Source: Sebastes aleutianus (Eukaryota; Chordata; Actinopteri; Perciformes; Sebastidae). From it: a DNA stretch of 64,000 nt. Under the pieces are notes generated by a model, which was not told the origin of the DNA, made no database searches, and saw only the letters and a program-made list of their open reading frames with translations. The stretch covers positions 1 to 64,000 of the forward strand of contig CAKAKS010000293.1 of NCBI GenBank assembly GCA_916700875.1, written 5' to 3'. Every line of letters begins with the position of its first letter. The stretch's first letter is position 1. Positions 44,301-59,300 of this stretch are shown one piece after another. The position numbers and the translations under genes are program-made.

Positions 44301-47300
44301 AAAAGGACATTAACAACTTTATGGATGTAAGTTATGTTTGTACATAAATCAGGTTCAATTGTTAATTCAACATATAAGATCTCTAATAGTAACAGAGAGT
44401 CAGTGAACTGACCTCAGAGTCTCCAGTCTACAGTGTGGACTCTCCAGAAAACCACACAGGACCTTCACTCCTGAATCCTGAAGCTCGTTCTTACTCAGAT
44501 CCAGCTCTCTCAGATGGGAGGGGTTGGACTTCAGAGCTGAGGCCAGAGAAGCCCAGCTGATCTCTGACAACCAGCAGCTCATCAATCTGAATAAAGAATA
44601 AATGATGAAGATAAAAATCACTTTATAATCCAATCAGATGTGTTCAGGTTTTAAATGTGTAGCTCAACATCACTATGTCCTAATCAATGAGCTTTTCCCT
44701 AAAATGAGTAGAGTGACTTTGTCATTGTGTTATTGTGGATCATCATAATGTCAGCCTTCTACAGACATCATCCAAATGTCACCACAACATTCATACACCT
44801 GTTCATGTCAACACACGTCAATAACATGCTGCTGATCTCTGTCAAGTCTGGAATTAGAGGATCAATATCAAATCAGACTTGTTGGACTTCATTACTTCAT
44901 TTATTACATGGCCTTCTTCTCACTGTATCTGCTAGCCTAGCAGGTTTATGTCATTTACAGGAAAGGTCCACATTTGTTCAAGTGTGTCTGTAAACAACAG
45001 CCACATGTCATATGTACATTAAAAGAGTTATTGGTGGCAGTAATCATTCCTCCTGTGAAGTGGTCCCTTCATAACACAACTACACTGTAAGAAATGACTT
45101 CACAAGTTCAAGTGAAACTAATATGAAGAATCAGCAGTCTGAGTCGACAAATCAAAGTTACAGACTGTTTAGTACCAAATTCCCTCTTTGAGTTACTATT
45201 CCTCCTGCAGCTCAACAAGGAAACTGTCAAACACAACATACTGACTGGATACATACTAAGGCTGGGCAATATATCCATATTATATCCATATCGTGATATG
45301 AGACTAGATATCGTCTTTGATTTTGGATTTCCTAATATCTAGGGTTGTCAAAGTTAATCGTTTTAACGCCACTATTTTCTTTAACGCATTAATGCAATCG
45401 ATCTTCCGGAGGTTATAGCGGCTCAGTTTTAAAGCTAGAGTGAAGATAATGGTATCATAGGAAACTGGAAAACCTGATGAATCCATCGGTTCCAACCATG
45501 TCAAACTAGCTCGTCGGGAAGGAGGTTAAATAACGCTCCAAACTTACTCTAAAGTTTGGCGAGGAAAAACTGTCATGGGCATCTTCAAAGGGGTCGCTTG
45601 ACCTCTGACCTCCAGATATGTGAATGTAAATGGGTTCTATGGGTACCCACGAGTCTCCCCTTTACAGACATGCCCACTTTATGATAATCACATGCAGTTT
45701 GGGGCAAGTCATAGTCAAGTCAGCACACTGACACACTGACAGCTGTTGTTGCCTGTTGGGCTGCAGTTTGCCATGTTATGATTGGAGCATATTGTTTTAT
45801 GATAAATGCAGTACCTGTGAGGGTTTCTGGACAATATCTGTCATTGTTTTGTGTTCTTAATTGATTTACAATAATAAATATATACATACATTTACATAAA
45901 TCATATTTGTCCACTCCCATGTTGATAAGAATATTAAATACTTGACAGATCTCCCTTTAAGGTTCATTTAGAACAGATACAAAAATTGTGAATAATTTGC
46001 GATTAATCGTAATTAAATATTTGAATGGATTGACAGCCCTAGTAATATCGTGTTGTGTTGTAAGTGTCATCTCTTCCTGGTTTTAAAGGCTACATTACAG
46101 TAAAGTGATGTCATTCTCTGAACTTACCAGACTGTTCTAGCTGTTCTATTATTGGTCAAATACACAAAAATATATTATGATATTTGATTTTCTCCAAGTC
46201 ACCCAGCCCTAATACATCTAACTCAGACTGCTGAAGCCTCTGATTAGTTTAAGATCAACTTTACAGGTCATTTTACACAGAACAAGACTGTGGATTTAGT
46301 CCTCATCTCGTAACACTCAGGTTATACGGGGGTTGCTTCACAGACAGAAGGAATGATGACAGACATCAATAACTCTTTGAATGTACATATGAACATGTGA
46401 GTATTGTATTCACATAGACTTGAACAAAATATGGACCTGCAAAGATGTTTCAGATGCAGAATATTTATTTGGTTTTTGCTTCAAATAATTAGACAATGCT
46501 GACATGAAAACAGATCACAGTTAGATCTGCTGTCAAAAAGAACGTGGGAATAACTTAGAACCATAGAGACCTCTGATTAGATGGTGTCGTTCATAATCAT
46601 CACTTGTGTGCCTTTAAGTTGGTGCAATACGTGTTTGTTGAAGAGTGCTCTACCTTTAGACATGTTCAAATAGAGCGCTACAGGAATGAGTCCTAAAACC
46701 CAGAAATGAATTAGCATTTTAGCACTTCCTGTTCCCTCGTCTGGAAGTCAATGGGTTTTTAGTTAGATGCCTGAAATAAGGTCTGTGGTTAAAGGTCCAG
46801 TGTGTAGGATCTGGAGGTATCTAGTGGTGAGGTGAGGAGATTACAACCAAATGAAGCCTCTCCTGTGTGCCAAGCATGTTGGAGAGCTACGGTGGCCGAC
46901 GTGAAAACGTGAAAGTCCCTCTCTAGAGCCATCTGGAGCAGAGCCAGTGTGTAGAGAGTGTGTGTACAAACTACACAAACTACAGTCAGTGAACTGACCT
47001 CAGAGTCTCCAGTCTACAGTTTGGACTCTTCAGTCCAGCGAAAAGCAGTTTCACTCCTGAATCCTGCAGGTTGTAGTTGTCACTCAGATCCAGCTCTCTC
47101 AGATGGGAGGGGTTGGACTTCAGAGCTGAGGCCACAACTTCACAGTGAATATCTGAGAGTCTACAGTCAGAAAGTCTGTGATGACACAAAAATTACAAAA
47201 TACATTATTATGAAAGAGGACAGTTTATATTTACTTCATGCATTTGATGACTAAACAGTTTGATATAAACTTCTTTAATCAACATTTACTCCTCACATCA

Positions 47301-50300
47301 GTGGTTCAGCTAATCTTATCTCACTGTTTGACATGAAACAATAATTCTCATCACTCTCTCTCAAACCTGCAGACTTTTAATCTTTGTTTTTCAAGAATCT
47401 TGCAGATGAAGAGAGAGAACATGTAGTTACATTGAGGCTTCCCTAATGTCCAGTCTGTCAGTGTGATCTGATCCCAGGTCTGTCTCCACAAAGTTAGCAT
47501 GAGGCCTTCTTGATTAGAAAAGCATTTTTAAAACTCAGTGAAGAAGTAATAATAATACAGTTGATAAAGATGACCTCTCTTTGCTAGCTACATGCTGCTT
47601 TCAGGTTCACGTCCATAAATGGGAAAATTAAACAAATCGCGTGATATTAGACCTGTACATAATTAAACATTCATATAACTAGATATTTTGATGACTGCAT
47701 GGTGTTTTGTCATTAACACTCTTTTCTGAGCATCAAACGTATTCAGCTCACAAACACAATGAATGAACCAATGAGGTTGCATTATTTACAACATAATGAC
47801 ATCAGAAAGATGATATCAGTGTATCATCATTAAAAACAGAACATTGATCTTTGGTTTGTATAAGATCTCTTAAAAAGTCTGAATTCTACCATTCTGCTGT
47901 TATATATTCATCAGACTGCTGTTATTGGTGGAAGCTGTGTATTTCCTGTTACTACTCTTCTCTACAGCAACAAGAGAGAGAAACACCAGAGTTTCCTTCT
48001 GTGAGTAACAGAATAAAAGGAAAGACTTCAAAACAAGATGATGGAACACAACTTGAATTCATTAGCAATAAAATGCACCATTGCTCGATTCAACACACTC
48101 AGGGGTTTTACAACGACTATCTTTGTCTCGTATGACCAGTAGTTTACGGTGGCTAATGCTAGAGTTGGGTCGGTTTTCGGTTTTGCCGGTCCGGTCCGGT
48201 CCGGTGAACGAGCTTAAACCGGTTTGATTTTATGCTAACGACACGTTCTGGCAAATTAAAAAGTAGCCGACATCAACAACCTGTGCCGACAGAGTCACAG
48301 TGCTAAATCCAGCCTGTATTGCATTACTAATAAGCAATATGACAACGTGATTAACGTAATATTATGATATACTGTTGGTGTATAAACAAGAAGAGGTTTG
48401 TTTACTAGGAAGTTCATGTGTTTTTTGGGGTGATGAGACGAGACATGGCAGAGCTGGTCTCAAAGAAAACTAAAACTGCAGCAACATGGCAACAGTTTGG
48501 ATTTGAAGCCAACGAAAGAGATGAGCCCAAAAACACACGAGGTAAGGTGTAATGTGGTGCAAGGCCTATTGAAAGCAAACCCCAGCACCAGGACTCTGAT
48601 CCCAGGACCGCCCCGACTCCCCGCCGGATCAGCAAACGTTCTGTTGCTGCCGTTACACCGGTTAGACCCAGCGCTCCACCAGACAGCGGATCTTTTCTTT
48701 TTTTCATTTGTTTTACCAGGTTCACATGTCGTCTCCATCACCCCAAAACATAAATAAGAAAAAACTGTCAAATGTAACAATTATTAGAAATAAATAGAAT
48801 AAGTGTTCATTAACTTGACAGCTAGAAACACAAACTACTGAAACATTTTGAACTCAACATTTGAAACAGCTCAAGAACATCTGTGACAAAACACAAATAC
48901 ATATTTATGTAATAAACACGTGGAACATTTATAAGAATATTATATTTTAAGAATCATTCATAGTGTGTATATTTGAAGAACTAAACTAGTAATCTACACT
49001 GATCTACAGACGTAGGCAAAGTTGTTGGTAACGTTCCGTTAAAGAGAGAAAAACCCACAATGGTCACTGAAATAACTTGAAACTGACAAAAGTAATAATA
49101 AATAAAAATTCACTGAAAATTAACTAATGAAAATCAGATATTGTTTTTGAATTATGGTTCAGCAGAATCATTTAAAAAAACAAACTAATGAAACTGGCCT
49201 AGACAAAAATGATGGTAACATTAACTTAATATTTTGTTGCACAACCTTTTGAGGCAATCACTGCAATCAAGTGATTTCTGTAACTCTCAATGAGACTTCT
49301 GCACCTGTCGACAGGTATGTTGGCCCACTCCTCGTGAGCAAACTGCTCCAGCTGTCTCAGGTTTGAAGGGTGCCTTCTCCAGACTGCATGTTTCAGCTCC
49401 TTCCACAGATGTTCAATAGGATTTAGATCAGGGCTCATAGAAGGCCACTTCAGAATAGTCCAATGTTTTGTTCTTAGCCATTCTTGGGTGTTTTTAGATG
49501 TGTTTTGGGTCATTATCCTGTTTGAGGACCCATGACCTGCAACTGAGACCAAGCTTTCTGACACTGGGCAGCACATTTCGCTCCAGAATGCCTTGATAGT
49601 CTTGAGATTTCATTGCACCCTGCACAGATTCAAGACACCCTGTGCCAGATGCAACAAAGCAGCCCCATAACATAACCGAGCCTCCTCCATGTTTCACTGT
49701 AGGTACAGTGTTCTTTTCTTTGTATGCTTCATTTTTGCGTCTGTGAACATAGAGCTGATGTGACTTGCCAAAAAGCTCCAGTTTTGTCTCATCTGTCCAA
49801 AGGACATTCTCCCAGAAGCTTTGTGGCTTGTCAATATGCATTTTGGAAAATTCCAGTCTCGCTTTTTTATGATTTGGTGTCCTCCTGGGTCGTCTTCCAT
49901 TAAGTCCACTTTGGCTCAAACAGTGACGGATGGTGCGATCTGACACTGATGTACCTTGACCTTGGAGTTCACCTCTAATCTCTTTGGAAGTTGTTCTGGG
50001 CTCTTTGGTTACCATTCGTATTATCCATCTCTTCAATATGTCATCAATTTTCCCCTTGCGGCCACGTCCAGGGAGGTAGGCTACAGTCCCATGGACCTTA
50101 AACTTCTGAATAATATGTGCAGCTGTAGTCACAGGAACATCAAGCTGCTTGGTGATGGTCTTATAGCCTTTACCTTTAACATGAAGGTCTATAATGTTCT
50201 TTCTGATCTCCTGAGACAACTCTCTCCTTAGCTTTCTGTGGTCCATGTTCAGTGTGGTACACACCATGATGCCAAACAGCACAGTGACTACTTTTCACCC

Positions 50301-53300
50301 TTTAAATAGGCAGACTGACTGATTACAAGTTTGAAGATACCTGTGATGCTAATTACAGGACACACCTTAGTTTAATATGTCCCTATGGTCACATTATTTT
50401 ACATCTTTTCTAGGGGTACCATCATTTTTGTCCTGGCCAGTTTCATTAGTTTGTTTTTTAAAATGATTCTGTTGAACCACAATTCAAAAACAATATCTGA
50501 TTTTCATTAGTTCATTTTCAGTAAATTTTTATTTATTATTACTTTTGTCAGTTTCAAGTTATTTCAGTGACCATTGTGGGTTTTTCTCTCTTTAACGGAA
50601 CGTTACCAACAACTTTGCCTACGTCTGTATAAAGTTAATCACATCTGGACTTACACAGCTTTTCTGCAGTTCCTCACAGCTGGAATCAGTCTCCGTCGTC
50701 CCTCCTTTGTTGTGTTGTACTTCTTCAGGTCCAACTCATCCAGAACCTCCTCTGACATCTGCAACATGTAGGCCAGAGCTGAGCAGTGGATCTCTGAGAG
50801 TATCTTCTTTGATCTGTTCTCTGACTTCAGGAACTCTTGGATCTCCTGATGTACCGAGTGGTCGTTCATCTCCGTCAGACAGTGGAAGATGTTGATGCTT
50901 CTGTCAGGAGAGGTATAATATCTGTTCTTCTTCTTCAGGTTGTTGATGGCTCTCTGGATGTATTCTGGACTGTTGTCTGTCTGACCCAGCAGACCTCCTA
51001 AGAGTCTCTGGTTGGACTCCAGAGAGAGGCCATGAAGGAAGCGAACAAACAGGTCCAGGTGGCCATTTTTACTCCTCAGGGATTTCTCCATGGCTCCCAT
51101 CAGGAAGTCATCCAGGGTTGAATGAACATATTCTTCTCCCAGGAAGTCCTTCAGTACCTCTGTGTTGCTGTTTGTGTAACAGTGGAACATGTAGACTGCA
51201 GCCAGAAACTCCTGAATGCTCAGGTGAACAAAGCAGTAGACTGTTTTCTGGAAGATCACACACTCTCTTTTGAAGATCTCTGTACAAACTCCTGAGTACA
51301 CCGAGGCCTCTGTGACATCCAGACCACACCGCTCCAGGTCTTCTTGGTAGAACATGATGTTTCCTTTCTCCAGATGTTCAAACGCCAGCCTCCCCAGCTT
51401 CAGAAGAACTTCCCCGTCAGCCTCCGTCAGCTCCTGTGGACTCGTCTCACGTCCCTCACCATACTTCTGCTTCTTCCTCTTTGTCTGAACCAACAGGAAG
51501 TGTGAGTACAGGTCAGTCAGGGTCTTGGGCAGCTCTCCTCTCTGGTCTGTAGTCAACATGTGGTCCAGAACTGTAGCAGTGATCCAGCAGAAGACTGGGA
51601 TTAGACACATGATGTGGAGGTTCCTGGATGTCTTGATGTGTGAGATGATTCTGCCGGACAGCTCTTCATCACTGACTCTCCTCCTGAAGTACTCCTCCTT
51701 CTGGGCGTCAGTGAAGCCTCGTACTTCTGTTACCCTGTCAACACATGCAGGAGGGATCTGATTGGCTGCTGCAGGTCGGGAAGTTATCCAGACGAGAGCT
51801 GAGGGAAGCAGATTCCCCTGGATGAGGTTTGTCAACAGCACGTTGACTGATGACTTCTGGGTGACATCAGACACAACCTCACTGTTCTTGAAATCCAGTG
51901 AAAGTCTGCTTTCATCCAGGCCGTCAAAGATGAACAGAACTTTACAGACAGCGAGCTTCTCTGCTGTGACCTTCTGTAATGTTGGATGGAAAACATGGAG
52001 CAGCATGAGAAGACTGTACTGCTCATCTCTGATCAAGTTCAGCTCCCTGAACGAGAGCAGAACCACCAGACTGACATCTTGGTTTTCCAAGCCCTCTGCC
52101 CAGTCCAGAGTGAACTTCTGCACTGAGAAGGTTTTTCCAACGCCAGCGACGCCGTTCGTCAGAACGACTCTGATGTGTCCCTGTTGGTCAGGTAAGGCTT
52201 TAAAGATGTCCTGGCACTTGATTGGAGCGTCATGGAGGGTCTTCTTCTTGGAAGCTGTCTCAAGCTGCCTCACCTCATGTTGGGTATTAACCTCTTCACT
52301 CTGTCCCTCTGTGATGTAGAGCTCAGTGTAGATCCTGTTGAGGAGGGTTCCACTTCCTGTTTCATCAGTTCCTTCAGTCACACATTCACATCTCCTCCTC
52401 AGACTGACCTTATGTTCATCTACAACCTCCTGCAGACCTCTATCTGCTGAAAGAGAAGGACAAAAGTTAAAAATAAAGAAGATGTGATTATTATTTTCAT
52501 TGCCAATATTGAAGTGATCAATATAAAGTAAATAAAAAAGCAGTAAAGGTTAAACAGTCTAGTTTTAGTGGAAGCATCAGAAATGCTGAGTGATGAAGTT
52601 ACACGATTGGTCGTCTGAGTGTCGGAGTTTCCTCATTGACCTCTGGATCGTACGCCAACGTTGGTGTATGTATATACAGTATGTCTATGGCTTGAACAGC
52701 CAGTTGAGTGGAGCAGCGCGTCCCCTAGTGTCCTCGCAGGACCTGGTGAGACTTTTATGACTTTTTATGTATTAAAAGAACAAGTAGTGTTTTCAGACAT
52801 GGAGACGTCAGCAGACAGATGTAGAGTCTTACTTTGTACAGTGCTGGTCGGACCGGCTGGCTGCAGTCCAGCTCTGGTTCTGGATCTTTGTCCACACTGG
52901 GGACAGGAGGAGTCTCCTGATGAAGCAGACTGGTCCAAGTACACAGCACAGCAGGACAGCTGCTCCTCCACAGAGACATCACTCCTCTTCCTGTGAAGAC
53001 ATGTCTTTATAACTAAAAAGCTTTGTTGATTGGCCGACACTGTCTCAAAGCTCAGATGGTCACAGGGAACAGTTAAAGTGTTGTTACTTTTCTGTTTGAA
53101 TTCAGCATTCAGTCTGTGATGACAGTGTTCCTTTTATTTCAACTCTCCTGCTTTCATAAACACTAATGAGCTGAATTTTACTATCTACTAACCTCTTTAC
53201 GATCCAACGGACGATATTCTGTCTTTCAGAGGTTGTAGCGGCTCAGTTTTAAAGCTAGAGTGAAGATACTGGTAACATGTGAAACTATAGAAAACCTAAG

Positions 53301-56300
53301 GATCCATCGTTACCAACCATGTCATGCTAGCTTGTCGGGAAGAACGCTCTGACCTCCAGATATGTGAATGAAAATGGGTTCTATGGGTACCCACGAGTCT
53401 GCCCTTTACAGACATGCCCACTTTATGATAATCACATGTCATAGTCAAGTCAGCACACTGAGAGCTGTTGTTGCACATTGGGTTTCAGAGGGGTCCTGCC
53501 TACGTGGCCGTCCTACAGAGAGGTCGTCCTCCTTATCAGTTTCAGATATCATTTTCAAATTTACATTACTGCCTCTTTTTGTATGAGCAGATAACTTTAA
53601 CATCACTACTGCCCAGGGATGTTTGTTCTTGACCTTAAGGAACAACATATGGTGGAGAAAATCTAAGGTCCACTTACTAATGATCCAAAACGTTCAACTG
53701 CAAGCTCTGAATCTTTAGTAAGTGAGCTTAAATTCCCTTCACCATATTTTACATCAGTAGTTAATTAAAGAACAAACTCAAAAATTCAACTCGCGTTAGT
53801 TTGGATCAGAAAGTCACACAATAACACAAACTAACTAACCGATAGAAGCAGCAGTAGAGCAGCAACTCCTGTATTCTGAGAGGGAAATTACTGCTTTTGT
53901 GAATGAAGTCTGGTGGCTTTGAAGAGAGTGATATAACTACGTGGTTTCTATTGCTCTGGTATATCATGACCTCTCTATTGTTCTGGTCTATCATGACCTC
54001 TCTATTGCTCTGGGCTGCGTTCGGATGTTAGTGATGTCAGTCTGCTGTGGTGAAACTACAATGTTCTGAAGATGGACTACAGAAGGCGCTGCTTCTGCGT
54101 TCTTAAATAGGTCTTTCAGTGACAGACTGCTTCACCTGCGGTTTGTTAAAGAGAGATACCACAGCTCCTCCTCCTGCTGCTGGAACACTCTATCAACACA
54201 TGATAAAGGATCATCTGACCTAACGTGGAAAATTATCACTTCATTACCACGGTTGGAATTGAAATAAACAGGAATATATGATAAATATTGAGTTAATTGT
54301 TGGAGTTATGGAGAAGGGGTAGGACCATATACTGTAAGTGTAGGCTGTACTTCCAACTTCTTTTTGAAATATTCGTAATATGTATTTGTGTTGATTATTT
54401 GTTAATTGGTTGTTTACTGTTCATTTTATTAGTTATTCTTGTTTTGTTTTTTACTGAGGTATTTGTTACATGTTCCAAATAAATAATTAATTAAAAATAA
54501 AGTGAAACGAAATGGTTGTCACTGTCCACTCATATTAAACATGAATCCTAATTAGTGTATGAGCGTATGAAAATAATATGCAAGATAAGCATATAGTTTG
54601 TTATTATGAACGGCCGAATGGTGCGTCGCTTTACATGCTACGGCCGCAAGGAATTGTGGGATGTTATTCTCTCGTTTCCTTTGGTAAAGGATGGTCCAGT
54701 GTATCCTATGCTAACGGAGATAATAAAGGAAGCATTGAAGCTCCTTTCCTTAAAGGGACTATTTGTAACTTTCAGAAATGCTTCTTAACAGCGACACCTG
54801 TGGCCGTGAAATCAACGAAAGTCAGCATCGGGCTCGCGCTTGCTCGCTCTAAATATACCTGAACGAGCATCGCTCAAAACAGTGAGGAGACACACGTCAG
54901 CTAAATCCACAATATCACTCTATATTTCAGCTGCTTGGCAGTAATGTTAGCTGACCAGACAAAGGTCTCTCCATGAACATGATTTAGATCTGATCTTAGT
55001 GTTGGCTTTTCCTGCCCGAGTGCAGGCTGAGGCAGCGGGGCTCTCCAGCATGTCTCCTCTGCTCTCTCCGCCCGCAGCTGTTGGTCTGGAGGAGCTGCAG
55101 CAGTTATTTCTGCACAAACGTCCCCTGTGCATTCACTAGATATTCTCAGAGCTAAACTAACTCTTCTGCAGTGTGTAGTGAGCGCGCGTTCACGTCTAGA
55201 GGTGGAAGACGCGCGCGCTGTCTGAGTGAAGGAGAGCAGGCAGCGGAGATGAGGCTCTGGCCACACGCGAGCGCGCATATGCGAACGCGCATGTGTGCCG
55301 ATCCGCTACATTTATACGCTTGAAAAGTTACAAACAGTCCCTTTAACTTTTGGTGAATTCGAACGGCTCTTATCACGGCTGCTACTGAGATACTTCCGGG
55401 TCAATTCACTCAGTTAGGAACCTTCCTAAGCAAAAAGGACTATTCGAATGCAACCCTGGTCTATCGTGACCTCTCTATTGCTCTGGTCTATAGCGACCTA
55501 TCTATTGCTCTGGTCTATCATGACCTATCTATTGCTCTGGTCTATTGTGACCTCTCTATAGTTCTGCATCAGGAATATAAATCTGTTAGCAGAACATTTA
55601 GTCTTCATCCTCAATGCATCATCATCCATCAGGTCAGCTTACAGTAGAAACAGTCTCTTACTTTGTGTCTGAGGGTCCAGGTTCATTACTGAAGGATGGA
55701 GGATTCCATATGAGTGACCGGTCACTCTTCAAAGACAGACAGCTGGGTACTGGAGACTCTGCTCTCTGTCTGGACTGAACTCTGCAAACACCAAGATGAT
55801 TTTATTCACATCACATGAATCCTTGATAAATTCTCTGATGACAAAGACATTTCAGTTTCTAAATACACAAACTACTGCTACTGTCAATAATGTGGTTTAA
55901 AGTTTGTATTAGTCCTCTTAGATTACAGCTGTTCTGGGTGACTGACAGCTGTCACAGATACGAAGAGGAAGAATGCACTAATTCATTCTCTTTGTGTCAC
56001 CAACAGTGTGTTAAACTTCACTTAGTAAATACATTTAGTAGAAATTTAATATACAAACTCACAATCAACTAAATCATGGCATTGGCATGGCATCACTTTG
56101 TTTTATATCATCCTGTATCTTCCCAGTGGTGTTCCTTATGTATTCAAATCTGAACTCTACGTACGTAAGTTTTAGCGTCAATTCTGTTTTCCCTTCAAGA
56201 CCTTCTAAAAACGTGACCTGACGTAGGTTTCTACATGATGACACTGCTACATGTACAGTATATATACATCCTTATAGTCAGTGTATTAATACAGTATATA

Positions 56301-59300
56301 TACATCCTTATAGTCAGTGTATTAATACAGTATATATACATCCTTATAGTCAGTGTATTAATACAGTATATATACATCCTTATAGTCAGTGTATTAATAC
56401 AGTAACTTAGATGGTGGTCAGCGTGCTCCCAGTCAGGAGAAGTAGCGAGGAGTACCGTCAGGAAGCTAAGTGATGTACTGCTGTGGACGCCACGTTAGTT
56501 CAGATCAGAAAGTCACACAATAACACAAACTAACTAACTGATGGATGCAGCAGTAGACCAGCTACTCCTGTGTTCTGAGAGGGAAAATGACTGCTTTTGT
56601 GAATGGAGTCTGGTGGCTTTGAAGAGAGTGATATAACGGCTTCAGTTCCCGTCAGAAAGGGCTGTCTGATGGAGAGGTAAAGCAGAGAAAATATTCTAAA
56701 TATAGTGTACACCTAAACGAATGTATATATTTTATATAAAGTGGCTAAAATACGTTTTTCTGCTGCTCTCGTCCACAGCTGCTTTACCTCTCCATCAGAC
56801 AGCCCTTTCTGACGGGGAACTGAAGCTGTTATATCGCTCTCTTCAAAGCCACCAGACTCCATTCACAAAAGCAGTAATTCTACTTCCCAGAACATGGGAG
56901 TATACGTACAACCCCACTTCAAAGAAGCTGTCATAACAGCTGATTTTAGGAGAAGTCAAACCAACACAGTATTTTGGGGACTAATGTGAGAAAATGAATT
57001 ACACATTTGAAGCACATTCTTTCACATTTTGAATAGTTGTAAATCTTTACAGCGACTTCAACGTTCAGGCAGAAATATGAATATTTTCTTCAAGTGTAAA
57101 TTGTGAAATGGAGGTTCTCAGGTGTTTTGTTACAGAAATACAATCAGTAGTTTGTGGCTCTAAAACCCAGACTAAGATCCATCTTAGTTTGAAACAGTAT
57201 CTGCACTAATAGTTCTGCATCAGGAATATAAATCTGTTAGTAGAACATTTAGTCTTCATCCTCAATGCATCATCATCCATCAGGTCAGTGCACAGTAGAA
57301 ACAGTCTCTTACTTTGTGTCTGAGGGTCCAGGTTCATTACTGAAGTCTGGAGGATTCCATATGAGTGACTGGTCACTCTTCATAGACAGACAGCTGGGTA
57401 CTGGAGACTCTGCTCTCGGTCTGGACTGAACTCTGCAAACACCAAGATGATTTGATTCACATCACATGAATCCTTGATAAATTCTCTGATGACAAAGACA
57501 TTTCAGTTTCTAAATACACAAACTACTGCTACTGTCAATAATGTGGTTTAAAGTTTGTATTGGTCCTCTTAGATTACAGCTGTTCTGGGTGACTGACAGC
57601 TGTCACAGATACGAAGAGGAAGAATGCACTAATTCATTCTCTTTGTGTCACCAACAGTGTGTTAAACTTCACTTAGTAAATACATTTTAGTAGAAATTTA
57701 ATATACAAACACACAATCAACTAAATCATGGCATTGGCATGGCATCACTTTGTTTTTATATCATTCTGTATCTTCCCAGTGGTGTTCCTTATGTATTCAA
57801 ATCTGAACTCTACGTACGTAAGTTTTAGCGTCAAAATACTGTTTTCCCTTCAAGACCTTCTAAAAACGTTCTCCCACGTGACCTGACGTAGGTTTCTACA
57901 TGATGACACTGCTGCATGTACAGTATATATACAGCCGTGGACACAATTGTTGGTACCTTTCCGTTAAAGAAAGAAAAACCCACAATGGTCACTGAAATAA
58001 CTTGAAACTGACAAAAGTAATAATAAATAAAAATTTACTGAAAATTAACTAATGAAAATCAGACATTGTTTTTGAATTGTGGTTCAACATAATCATTTTA
58101 AAAAACAAACTAATGAAACTGGCCTGGACAAAAATGATGGTACCCTTAACTTAATATTTTGTTGCACAACCTTTTGAGGCAATCACTGCAATCAAGCGAT
58201 TTCTGTAACTCTCAATGAGACTTCTGCACCTGTCGACAGGTATTTTGGCCCACTCCTTGTGAGCAAACTGCTCCAGCTGTCTCAGGTTTGAAGGGTGCCT
58301 TCTCCAGACTGCATGTTTCAGCTCCTTCCACAGATGTTCAATAGGATTTAGATCAGGGCTCATAGAAGGCCACTTCAGAATAGTCCAATGTTTTGTTCTT
58401 AGCCATTCTTGGGTGTTTTTAGCTGTGTTTTGGGTCATTATCCTGTTTGAGGACCCATGACCTGCAACTGAGACCAAGCTTTCTGACACTGGGCAGCACA
58501 TTTCGCTCCAGAATGCCTTGATAGTCTTGAGATTTCATTGTACCCTGCACAGATTCAAGACACCCTGTGCCAGATGCAGCAAAGCAGCCCCAGAACATAA
58601 CCGAGCCTCCTCCATGTTTCACATTAGGTACAGTGTTCTTTTCTTTGTATGCTTCATTTTTGCGTCTGTGAACATAGAGCTGATGTGACTTGCCAAAAAG
58701 CTCCAGTTTTGTCTCATCTGTCCAAAGGACATTCTCCCAGAAGCTTTGTGGCTTGTCAATATGCATTTTGGCAAATTCCAGTCTCGTTTTTTTATGATTT
58801 GGTGTCCTCCTCGGTCGTCTTCCATTAAGTCTACTTTGGCTCAAACAGCGACGGATGGTGCGATCTGACACTGATGTACCTTGACCTTGGAGTTCACCTC
58901 TAATCTCTTTGGAAGTTGTTCTGGGCTCTTTGGTTACCATTCGTATTATCCGTCTCTTCGATTTGTCATCAATTTTCCTCTTGCGGCCACGTCCAGGGAG
59001 GTTGGCTACAGTCCCATGGACCTTAAACTTCTGAATAATATGTGCAACTGTAGTCACAGGAACATCAAGCTGCTTGGAGATGGTCTTATAGCCTTTACCT
59101 TTAACATGAAGGTCTATAATGTTCTTTCTAATCTCCTGAGACAACTCTCTCCTTAGCTTTCTGTGGTCCATGTTCAGTGTGGTACACACCATGATACCAA
59201 ACAGCACAGTGACTACTTTTCACCCTTTAAATAGGCAGACTGACTGATTACAAGTTTGAAGACACCTGTGATGCTATTTACAGGACACACCTTAGTTTAA

